A DNA stretch of 6,870 nucleotides from Nitrospinota bacterium (GTDB lineage Bacteria; JAUXIQ01): contig JAUXIQ010000107.1 in NCBI GenBank assembly GCA_030620925.1, positions 1 to 6,870 of the forward strand, in the 5' to 3' direction. This document shows, piece after piece, positions 1 to 5,656 of this stretch. Numbering within the stretch: the first letter of the stretch is position 1; every line of letters starts with the position of its first letter. The notes under the pieces were generated by a model. That model searched no databases, was not told where the DNA came from, and saw only the letters and a list, made by a program, of their open reading frames with translations. The position numbers and the translations under genes are program-made.

Positions 1-131
1 GCTTCCTCCAGCTCCCGTAAGACGTGATACCGGCCGGCGTCTTTTACCACTGCGGAAAAATGGCCCAGCGGCCCCGGCCCCTCGCCGATTTTAAGGGAGC
101 TGCGAAGCCCCTGCGTCACGTAATCCTTGGC
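1..131 (-). pseudogene. thiD: In-frame continuation of thiD after the amber codon (C-terminal part, runs off the window)
   Basis: Reading on from the TAG without any frame change gives 43 open codons to the window edge. They begin AKDYVTQGLR, then show IGEGPGPLGHF, which matches the ThiD C-terminal pattern (an AK-x-x-[VIL]-T helix, then G-x-G-x-GP-x-x-HF). This shows directly that the TAG interrupts a gene that was, or is, longer. The frame then goes on for about 18 more codons (VVKDAGRYHVL, then RELEEA) past the point where stand-alone ThiD proteins normally end. A further domain may follow, for example a ThiN-type thiamine phosphate synthase as in ThiDN fusions; that is an inference from the linker-like pattern only. 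I label the piece a pseudogene fragment for want of a better class. If the TAG is read through or is an assembly error, it is simply the rest of the thiD CDS. Confidence 0.7.
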
Positions 132-833
132 CTAACGCACCGCTTCCGACAGGCTCTTCCCCCGGGCCAGTCCGACGGCGATAGCCGAGGAGTAGGTGCA
201 TCCGGTGCCGTGCGTGTTCTCCGTCTTCACGCGAGGCCCCTTCATGTCCTCGAAACGTCCATCGCTGTAGAGCACGTCCACCGCCTGCCTCCTCCGCAGG
301 TCTCCACCGGTGACCACCACACTCTTTGGGCCCAACGCAGCGATCTTCTTTGCGGCCTTCTTCATGTCGTCCACGCTCTTTATCTTCAACCCGCTCAATA
401 CCTCGGCCTCGGCGGGGTTGGGCGTCACCACCCGTGCCAGGGGAAGGAGCTCTTTTATAAGGGCATTGACGTCCTGCTTCTTGAGGAGAGACGCGCCGGT
501 GGCGGAGACCATCACGGGGTCCACCACCAGTTCCGCAAGGCCGTGCTCCTTCACCTTTTTGGCCACGGCGGCGATTATGCCCCGGTTGTAGAGCATGCCC
601 GTCTTGGCGGCGTGGGCTCCGATGTCGTTCATGACCGAATCTATCTGCTGCTCGACGAAAGCGGGGTCCACCTCGAAAACGCCCTGCACGCCCACGGTAT
701 TCTGCGCGGTGAGGGCGGTTATCACGCTGGAGCCGTACACCCCCAGGGCGGCGAACGTCTTGAGGTCCGCCTGAATGCCCGCCCCGCCTCCCGAATCGGA
801 CCCGGCAATCGTCAGCACCTTCTTCATTTCCAT
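132..833 (-). CDS. thiD: Hydroxymethylpyrimidine/phosphomethylpyrimidine kinase ThiD, ending early at an in-frame TAG
   Basis: ThiD phosphorylates HMP to HMP-P and then HMP-PP for thiamine synthesis in the cytoplasm. The 233-residue product shows the ribokinase-like ThiD signature: GSDSGGGAGIQAD (residues 11-23) for substrate binding, DPVMVSATGASLL (about 105-117), TPNPAEAEVLSG (about 137-148) and the anion-hole and catalytic-cysteine motif HGTGC (208-212). The start is the ATG at 833, because GAGAAGG lies 7 bases upstream; the ATG two codons later has a poorer site. Usual ThiD length is about 260-270 residues, and this one stops at TAG (132-134) in the middle of the last helix. The same frame then continues with recognisable ThiD sequence (see the 1-131 entry), so the stop is internal to the family domain. 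It may be a nonsense mutation, a sequence error or a recoded codon. It lies 67 bases after resB. Identity is very secure; whether a functional protein is made is not. Confidence 0.93.
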   Translation of the reverse strand: MEMKKVLTIAGSDSGGGAGIQADLKTFAALGVYGSSVITALTAQNTVGVQGVFEVDPAFVEQQIDSVMNDIGAHAAKTGMLYNRGIIAAVAKKVKEHGLAELVVDPVMVSATGASLLKKQDVNALIKELLPLARVVTPNPAEAEVLSGLKIKSVDDMKKAAKKIAALGPKSVVVTGGDLRRRQAVDVLYSDGRFEDMKGPRVKTENTHGTGCTYSSAIAVGLARGKSLSEAVR

Positions 834-856
834 TTTGATACCTTCTCAATATAAAA

Positions 857-862
857 ATTATA
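857..862 (-). promoter_or_regulatory. Candidate sigma-70 -10 element for thiD
   Basis: A perfect TATAAT lies on the minus strand 23 bases before the thiD ATG. The -35 is weak: the best match is TTTTCA at 878-883 with a short 15-base spacer, and there is no TG extension. If used, the leader would be under 20 bases and just long enough for the GAGAAGG ribosome site. thiD may equally be read through from resB. Confidence 0.35.
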
Positions 863-863
863 C

Positions 864-900
864 CGGAAAATAATGCCTGAAAACCCCTGTTATTTTACCG
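864..900 (-). terminator. Hairpin directly after the resB stop (weak terminator or 3' end stabiliser)
   Basis: On the minus strand CGG-T-AAAATAA (900-890) pairs with TTATTTT-CCG (873-864). This is a 10-bp stem with one bulged base and a 16-base loop, starting immediately after the TAA of resB. A T-rich run follows (TATAATTTTTATATT, about 862-848), but the stem is mostly A/T pairs and the loop is long. It could end or protect the resB transcript. It also overlaps the -35 region of the candidate thiD promoter. Confidence 0.35.
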
Positions 901-2331
901 TTAAATAGCCGACCCTATTTTCTGTATCATGCGTTCTCCATCCGCCAGAAGTCCGCTGTGCATAACCCGCAGGTAGACCTTGCGGTTGTTATCGGTGCCC
1001 GTGATAAGGTATTCCAACCTGTACCAGTAGGCCCATATACGGAAGGTCATGGCCGCCAGCAGGACTATTGAAGCCACCCACAGCAACGGCCTGCCGGGAT
1101 CGTACCTGTAGCTGAGGATGGATGCCTCCCGCCATTTGGCGAGGGTCAGGGTCACCCCCTGCACCGTGAGAGGCTCCCCCTCCACCAATCTGCCCACACT
1201 GCGTTTGGTCTCCTCCCCCTTTTCATCTTCTTCGATGAGCTTCAGCTCCGCGTAAGGCACGATCTTCTCCTCGGTCCCCACCTTTTTATAAAGCGTGCCC
1301 ACCCGAAGCATACCCGTCCGCAGCTTGCCCTCTATGCCGGGCACTTCGAAGGGTTCTCCGGTCTTGACCTCCAGGGTCTCTCCACTGCCGCTCACGGCCA
1401 GCGTCAACTGCTGCCCGATATCCATCTGGTAAAAAGTTACGCCGCTGTGACGAAGCGGGTCGTTCACCTCTATTGTCTTGCGCTTGACGATCCTGCCCTT
1501 CTCATGGACCGTCAGCCGGCTCATCCAGTCCCTGGGGAACAGCGAGCCCTCAGGCATCGTATAAGCTATCCGCTCCCCCTTAAGGTCCGTGAAAAGCGCC
1601 AGTCTGCCCGCTCCCCTGGGAGGGTAGCTGAGCCTGGGGAACTGTGTGTACTCGGTTATAAACTCCTCCAACCCTACGCTGAAGGTGTTACCGGCATCCG
1701 GCTTTACCTCTTCCCCCCGAAGCCGGTACCATCGGGCCTCGGAAGAACGCGTGGAGACCTCCTCCCTCTCGCCCGGCAGCAGGGACAGCTCCCCTTCAAA
1801 AGCAAAAAGATAGGAAACGGCAAACCCGGCCAGAAGCACCAGTATGCCGGTGTGGAAAATCCACGAGGCCCAATGCGGATTCACGCCCTTTTCCAGAGAA
1901 CAGGTGCCGGCCGAGCCCAGGAGCCTTCCCCTTCTCACCCTGAACCCCAGGCCGGTCAACCCCTGGGCCAGGGCCCTTTCGCTCAACTCATCCGCCGGCG
2001 GCAATGGCAGGGACAAAGTTTTGGGGTCTTCCCGCAAAACCTCGGCGTTGATAGACGACGCTGACATTCTCAGAAGCAGCCTGAGCCTTTCATAGGAACA
2101 TATCAACTGATTAACGAACAGAAGCGCGGCGACTATGAGGAAAAGGGGTGCGGTGAAGATGTTAAGCACGTCGATTAACTCAAACACCTTCAACAGGGCT
2201 CCGCCCTCCTCGGCGTAACCTTTCCCCTGTGGAAAGATGGTGCCTATCAAGAAGAAGGCGCACAGTATGCCCAGCAGCCAGGCGGAAGTTTTAATGGAGG
2301 CCAACTTCTTGTACAGCCAGTTTCTTCTCAT
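901..2331 (-). CDS. resB: Cytochrome c biogenesis protein ResB (Ccs1 family)
   Basis: This membrane protein (476 residues) works with the CcsA/ResC partner encoded just upstream to move haem across the membrane and hold apocytochrome c for covalent haem attachment (System II). Visible layout: a charged N-terminus; membrane segments near residues 16-34, 58-78 and 153-177 (the last with the HTG histidine at 160 expected of the family); a large extracytoplasmic domain of about 235 residues; then a fourth segment near 414-432 and a cytoplasmic tail. The domain carries NDPLRHSGVTFYQ (300-312), the typical ResB NDPLR-x-x-G-x-TFYQ motif. The ATG at 2331 is followed by MRRNWLYKKL, a normal ResB start. 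Its ribosome site GGAG lies 11 bases away and could pair in a 4-bp hairpin (GGAG-AGA-CTCC). Stop is TAA. No CcdA or ResA thioredoxin partner lies in this window. Confidence 0.93.
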   Translation of the reverse strand: MRRNWLYKKLASIKTSAWLLGILCAFFLIGTIFPQGKGYAEEGGALLKVFELIDVLNIFTAPLFLIVAALLFVNQLICSYERLRLLLRMSASSINAEVLREDPKTLSLPLPPADELSERALAQGLTGLGFRVRRGRLLGSAGTCSLEKGVNPHWASWIFHTGILVLLAGFAVSYLFAFEGELSLLPGEREEVSTRSSEARWYRLRGEEVKPDAGNTFSVGLEEFITEYTQFPRLSYPPRGAGRLALFTDLKGERIAYTMPEGSLFPRDWMSRLTVHEKGRIVKRKTIEVNDPLRHSGVTFYQMDIGQQLTLAVSGSGETLEVKTGEPFEVPGIEGKLRTGMLRVGTLYKKVGTEEKIVPYAELKLIEEDEKGEETKRSVGRLVEGEPLTVQGVTLTLAKWREASILSYRYDPGRPLLWVASIVLLAAMTFRIWAYWYRLEYLITGTDNNRKVYLRVMHSGLLADGERMIQKIGSAI

Positions 2332-2352
2332 GCCGGGAGTCTCTCCAACCGC

Positions 2353-2395
2353 AAAAAACCGAAAAGGCGCCCCTTCTCAATAATCCCGGGCGTCC
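2353..2395 (-). terminator. Terminator-like hairpin between ccsA and resB
   Basis: On the minus strand CGCCC (2392-2388) can pair with GGGCG (2372-2368), extended by two more pairs beyond one mismatch. A 15-base loop separates the arms, and TTTT-CGG-TTTTTT follows. It sits in the 72-base gap between ccsA and resB. The long loop and interrupted T-tract make it a poor terminator; it may only lower resB expression or be chance. Confidence 0.25.
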
Positions 2396-2403
2396 GTGCA
2401 GCG

Positions 2404-3285
2404 TCACAAGGAGTATATATGCAGGCTTTCGATGCCCAGAATTTTGGCCAGCCAGCTTACCCCGATAAAGGTCATCATCATACACCAGAAGCCCACCAGG
2501 TTCATAACCGGCGCCACCCATTTTCTCCATTTAGGCACTGCCTGGGCATGCAGGTAGATGGCGTAGACGGTGAAGGTAATGAGGGACCAGGTCTCCTTGG
2601 GGTCCCAGGACCAGGGCCTGCCCCAGGCCTGATCCGCCCAGGCGGCCCCCGAAATTATACCGAAGGCCAGCAGGGGGAAACCGAACAATACCAGCTTGTA
2701 GGCTATCCTGTTCAAGCCCTCTATGTTTTCTTCGCTTATCCCGTAATGGACCGCCCCCCGGCGGCCGGCGAAAGGCCGGGCCAGAAGGTAGACAGCCTGG
2801 TATCCGCAGCTCACCACGAACACCGCGTAGGACACGAAGGCCAGCACCACGTGCCATAAAAACCAGGAGCTTTGCAGTGCGGGAGGCAGTGGATTAATTG
2901 CCGGGCTGCGCTTGAAAAGGGCATAGGCCATGCCCGCCACGGCCACCATGGTTATGATCGAGATGGGAGCATACAGCCTGGGCTGCCATCTTTTGACTAT
3001 CAGGTAAGTGATGACAGCAGACCATGAGAACCAGGAGAGGCTCTCGTAGAGCGTCTGATAGGGGGGCCGCATGCCTTCCAGCGTGCGCATGGCGATTATG
3101 GCGGTATGTATCAAGGCCCCCATGAACAGTAAGTGGTTGGACAGCCTGCCCGCCGAGCTCTTCGGATAAAAAAGGTGAGACACGCAGGAGACGAAGCTCG
3201 ACGAGTATAGAGCCATCACCAGGATAAACAGCTTGATCTCTATGGATATGAGGAAGGCTTCTCTGGATAAAATCTGTTCAAGCAT
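2404..3285 (-). CDS. ccsA: CcsA/ResC-type cytochrome c biogenesis protein (WWD haem-handling protein; also named CcsB in bacteria)
   Basis: This polytopic membrane protein (293 residues, about eight hydrophobic segments) is the haem-handling half of the System II cytochrome c synthetase and partners ResB. The diagnostic tryptophan-rich WWD motif is at 221-230 (WGRPWSWDPK, followed by ETW), flanked by histidines that the family uses as haem ligands: H145 (WFLWH) and H246 (YLHAQ). H60 (GALIH) lies in an early segment, followed by PYQTLYESLSWFSW (75-88), the usual conserved stretch. Length fits CcsA/CcsB proteins rather than the longer Bacillus ResC. The ATG at 3285 overlaps the mobB TGA by 8 bases (ATGCTTGA). 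It has no good ribosome site of its own, so translation is probably coupled to mobB. resB follows after 72 bases. The naming is confusing across organisms; the family assignment is firm. Confidence 0.95.
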   Translation of the reverse strand: MLEQILSREAFLISIEIKLFILVMALYSSSFVSCVSHLFYPKSSAGRLSNHLLFMGALIHTAIIAMRTLEGMRPPYQTLYESLSWFSWSAVITYLIVKRWQPRLYAPISIITMVAVAGMAYALFKRSPAINPLPPALQSSWFLWHVVLAFVSYAVFVVSCGYQAVYLLARPFAGRRGAVHYGISEENIEGLNRIAYKLVLFGFPLLAFGIISGAAWADQAWGRPWSWDPKETWSLITFTVYAIYLHAQAVPKWRKWVAPVMNLVGFWCMMMTFIGVSWLAKILGIESLHIYSL

Positions 3286-3985
3286 CTTCAGTTAAAGTTG
3301 AGGTGTCCTTTCGGGGGCCCTTTATTCGGATGACGATTTCTCCTTCGGGAGGAATATCGTCCAGCGCGGTGAGCATGCCTTCCACCGTCCCCCGGATGAA
3401 ATCCTGAACGAAAGGCTTAAGCGGTATGGGCCGATCACCCACGTAGAGCGCGCACCGGTTACGACCGCCTTGTTTCAAGTATCGCTCTTCGATGAAACCC
3501 GCCAGGCCCTCGACGTCGTCGATATGATAGCGGGGAACGCCCGCCTCTATTTCGACGTCACTGGCCACGGCCACCAGTTTATCCTCCACGGTGCTCATAA
3601 GTTCTTTGTGTTCGGCAGACCTGAAAACTTCTATTTTCTCCTTGTCGCCCCTCTTGTAACCCTCGGTGAGAATAATGTCCACCTCTCCATCCAGGTAACC
3701 TCCCAGGGCGTCCAGGCTCTGCTCGCTGTCCACTTTTTTCATAACCGCCATCTTGGTCGAAGAGGAAATAACCACCACCCTGGCTCCCGCTTTCCCGTGA
3801 CGCCAGGAATCCTTCCCCTCCTTGTCTATCTCGAAACTATGAGCATCGTGCTTTATGGTCCCCACGCTGTAACCGCGGGCGTTTAGCTCAGGGATGAGTT
3901 TCTCTATGAGGGTGGTCTTGCCGCTGTCAGATTTTCCTACTATGGAAACGATGGGTATCATCTTAAATTCCGAAACGGATAGCAT
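3278..3985 (-). CDS. mobB: Molybdopterin-guanine dinucleotide biosynthesis adaptor MobB with a C-terminal extension
   Basis: MobB is a GTP-binding P-loop protein that assists MobA in making the guanine dinucleotide form of molybdenum cofactor. Seen here: Walker A GKSDSGKT (17-24), TIKHDAH (43-49), the DKEGKDSWRHGKAGA block (54-68) and DIILTEGYK (103-111), all typical of MobB. The family domain ends near residue 165. About 55 further residues follow (YVGDRPIPLKPFVQDF, then a helix with GMLTALDD and a strand EIVIRIKG), forming a small extra domain that short MobB proteins lack. The ATG at 3985 is the longest start. The internal ATG at 3961 (MIPIVSIVGKS) matches where most MobB proteins begin, and both have weak ribosome sites, so the true start could be either. 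It lies 27 bases after the degP stop and its end overlaps ccsA, so it is an inner gene of the operon. No mobA is seen in the window. Confidence 0.92.
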   Translation of the reverse strand: MLSVSEFKMIPIVSIVGKSDSGKTTLIEKLIPELNARGYSVGTIKHDAHSFEIDKEGKDSWRHGKAGARVVVISSSTKMAVMKKVDSEQSLDALGGYLDGEVDIILTEGYKRGDKEKIEVFRSAEHKELMSTVEDKLVAVASDVEIEAGVPRYHIDDVEGLAGFIEERYLKQGGRNRCALYVGDRPIPLKPFVQDFIRGTVEGMLTALDDIPPEGEIVIRIKGPRKDTSTLTEDA

Positions 3986-4012
3986 TAAAACTCGGGCAGC
4001 TCACGGGAGGCT

Positions 4013-5461
4013 CTATTTTTTCAAGACCAGATAGCGGGCTTCATCCTGTCTTTCAACCAGGAACAGGAAGGATTCTTTTTTACTCTTCTTCATCGCTTCC
4101 CGGAATTCCTTGAGGTCTCTGACCTGCTTTTTGTTCACTTCCTTTATGACGTCGCCGCTCCTCAGGCCCGCTTTAGCGGCAGAACTGCCCGGCTCCACAT
4201 CGGCCACCAGGACACCATGGTCGTCCTCCAGCTTGAGGTTCTCCATCACCCGGGGGGTAATATCCGAGAGCGACAACCCCAGCCCCTCTTCAACCTCCCG
4301 CGCAAGGGCAATAACCCGCTCGGACATCTTACCTAAGACCACCTTAAGTTTCTGCTCCTTGCCTTCTCTAATAATGGAGACCTCGACCTCCTGCTCAATC
4401 AGGGAGTCAGCCACTATTTTTTGCAGCTCTCGAACGTCATTGACTTCCTTCCCGCCGAATCTGATTATCACGTCACCGTCCATTATCCCGGCTTTATGGG
4501 CGGGATTATCTTCCATCACTCCAGATACCATCACGCCCCGGGGCCGATCCATTCCCTTCTCTTTGGCCATCTCCTCGGTTATGTTGGCTATGCTCACCCC
4601 CAGCCAGCCCCTGGCGTATTCCCCCTTTTCTTTCAACTGGGGCAGAATATTTTTAGCGATATTCACCGGTATGGCGAAGCCCAACCCCTGCCCCTCTGAT
4701 ATAACCGCGGTATTGATGCCCACCACGAAGCCCCTCATGTTGAACAGAGGGCCGCCGCTGTTGCCGGGGTTTATGGCTGCATCCGTCTGTATGAAATCGT
4801 CGTAAGGGCTGGCCCCCAGAAATCGCCCCTTTGCGCTGACTATGCCCACGGTGATGGAGTGCTCGAAGCCGAAAGGGTTCCCGATGGCGATGACCCATTC
4901 TCCGATCTGAAGTTTATCCGAGTCACCCAGCATCGCTACAGGAAGGTCCCCGTTGGCTTCGATCTTGAGGAGGGCGATGTCGGTCTTGGAATCCTCCCCT
5001 ATTATCTTTGCCTCATACTCCTTCCCGTTAGAGAGCTTCACCACTATCTTTTCGGTATTCTCCACAACATGCTGGTTGGTGACTACATATCCCTTTTTGT
5101 TTACTATAAAACCCGATCCGGCGCTGTCCGGAGGAAAACCCCTGTGCTTCCTTTTTTCAAAAAACCTTCCCCCCCTTTCCTTTTCCCTGAACGGGTCAAG
5201 AAATCCACGGGGCGCCAAGGGGTGAGAGGCAGAGGCTTTGGTGACGCTGATGTTCACCACCGCCGGCTTGATCTTTTTGGCAAGTATAACGAAGGTGTTC
5301 AGCTTTATATCAGTGTCAACTTTACTGTAGTTCTTACCTTCGACCCAGAACGCCTTGCCCCTGGCCTCCGAGTAGCCGGACATCCAGAGCATCAGGAGAG
5401 CACAAATCACCCCCCCAGCTATACTCAAACGGACGATACACCTCATCCTGCGGCTGAACAC
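4013..5461 (-). CDS. degP: DegP/HtrA-type periplasmic serine endoprotease with two PDZ domains
   Basis: HtrA proteases degrade or refold damaged proteins in the periplasm. The 482-residue product has a signal sequence (RRMR, then a hydrophobic core at about 12-30, probable cleavage after GYSEA). The trypsin-like domain has its full catalytic triad: H131 in TNQHVV, D161 in SKTDIALLK and S235 in NPGNSGGPLF. PDZ1 runs from about 285 (GWLGVSIA) to 375 and PDZ2 from about 392 to 480. Two PDZ domains fit DegP/DegQ rather than DegS. The start is the GTG at 5461, because AAAAGGAGA lies 8 bases upstream; an ATG at 5446 would shorten the signal peptide's basic end. The ribosome site lies inside a hairpin (separate entry). 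Stop is TAG, with a second stop (TGA) four codons later. It is the first gene of the likely degP-mobB-ccsA-resB unit. Confidence 0.96.
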   Translation of the reverse strand: MFSRRMRCIVRLSIAGGVICALLMLWMSGYSEARGKAFWVEGKNYSKVDTDIKLNTFVILAKKIKPAVVNISVTKASASHPLAPRGFLDPFREKERGGRFFEKRKHRGFPPDSAGSGFIVNKKGYVVTNQHVVENTEKIVVKLSNGKEYEAKIIGEDSKTDIALLKIEANGDLPVAMLGDSDKLQIGEWVIAIGNPFGFEHSITVGIVSAKGRFLGASPYDDFIQTDAAINPGNSGGPLFNMRGFVVGINTAVISEGQGLGFAIPVNIAKNILPQLKEKGEYARGWLGVSIANITEEMAKEKGMDRPRGVMVSGVMEDNPAHKAGIMDGDVIIRFGGKEVNDVRELQKIVADSLIEQEVEVSIIREGKEQKLKVVLGKMSERVIALAREVEEGLGLSLSDITPRVMENLKLEDDHGVLVADVEPGSSAAKAGLRSGDVIKEVNKKQVRDLKEFREAMKKSKKESFLFLVERQDEARYLVLKK

Positions 5462-5467
5462 TCTCGA

Positions 5468-5496
5468 TTCTCCTTTTATCGCCTAATAAAAGAGAA
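5468..5496 (-). promoter_or_regulatory. Hairpin that pairs the degP ribosome binding site (candidate RNA thermometer)
   Basis: In the transcript UUCUCUUUUAU (5496-5486) pairs with AUAAAAGGAGAA (5479-5468), with a 6-base loop UAGGCG and a single bulged G. This makes 11 pairs, eight of them A-U. The whole Shine-Dalgarno stretch AAAAGGAGAA is inside the stem, while the GTG start lies 6 bases beyond it. A weak, A-U rich stem over the ribosome site of a stress protease is what an RNA thermometer would look like; the U run facing AGGAG resembles the FourU type. Structure is read from the sequence; regulation is inferred. Confidence 0.5.
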
Positions 5497-5519
5497 AAGG
5501 GCCGGTATAAAGCCCTCCT
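5487..5519 (-). terminator. Terminator-like hairpin in the degP leader (possible attenuator)
   Basis: On the minus strand GGGC (5515-5512) pairs with GCCC (5502-5499) around a 9-base loop. The stem can extend through AGGA against TTTT (two G.T pairs) to 8 bp. It is followed by a T-rich run, TTTTCTCTTTTAT (5498-5486). This is the form of a modest intrinsic terminator. It could end moeA transcription or act as an attenuator for degP, since no promoter fits between it and the degP start. The T-rich run is also one arm of the next hairpin. Confidence 0.45.
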
Positions 5520-5600
5520 GTCTCAATATAATAATAATAAGGATAAAATTCTGAAATAACCGATTCTGCATAAGATAAATAAATAAAAGATGTCTATTTA

Positions 5601-5629
5601 ATAGTATATTCCGCAGGTTTAAATAGCAA
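5601..5629 (-). promoter_or_regulatory. Candidate sigma-70 promoter for degP
   Basis: On the minus strand TTGCTA (5629-5624) and TACTAT (5606-5601) are separated by exactly 17 bases. Each matches its consensus at 4 of 6 positions. Start of transcription would fall near 5594, giving a leader of about 130 bases that contains both hairpins described below. Other AT-rich hexamers in the gap could also serve, so this is only the best-spaced pair. Confidence 0.35.
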
Positions 5630-5656
5630 GCTATATGTTGCCCGCTCTCAACCGCC

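Larger units (their letters stand above)
5462..5656. other. AT-rich intergenic leader between moeA and degP
   Basis: This 195-bp stretch is much richer in A/T than the genes on either side and holds no credible ORF. It contains a candidate promoter, a terminator-like hairpin and a Shine-Dalgarno hairpin, each listed separately. Simple runs are also present: four TAA units at 5529-5540 and ATAA-type repeats near 5575-5588. A 5-bp inverted repeat, ATAGC-AA-GCTAT, lies at 5623-5634 with too short a loop to be a good hairpin. There is no strong terminator straight after moeA, so moeA transcripts may run into this region. Confidence 0.8.

Noticed and set aside
24-854. Long plus-strand open frame opposite thiD
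   Set aside because: It lacks any recognisable domain, is rich in odd His/Gly/Arg strings and lies opposite a clear ThiD; it is a shadow of GC-rich coding on the other strand.
1447-2095. Plus-strand open frames opposite resB
   Set aside because: Their composition is that of antisense shadows and there is no family motif. resB has clear membrane segments and the NDPLR motif in the other strand.
4013-4015. degP TAG stop as evidence of stop-codon reassignment
   Set aside because: DegP ends at a normal family length here, and a TGA follows four codons later, so it behaves as an ordinary stop.
4110-5554. Plus-strand open frames opposite degP
   Set aside because: degP carries the full catalytic triad and two PDZ domains. 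The opposite frames are serine/proline-rich shadows without ribosome sites of note.
5529-5588. TAA and ATAA short tandem units in the degP leader
   Set aside because: Only three to four units of each, in a generally AT-rich gap; not a CRISPR array or a convincing phase-variable tract.
5623-5634. ATAGC-AA-GCTAT inverted repeat as moeA terminator
   Set aside because: Five pairs with a two-base loop and no G/C-rich stem or following T-tract of length; too weak.
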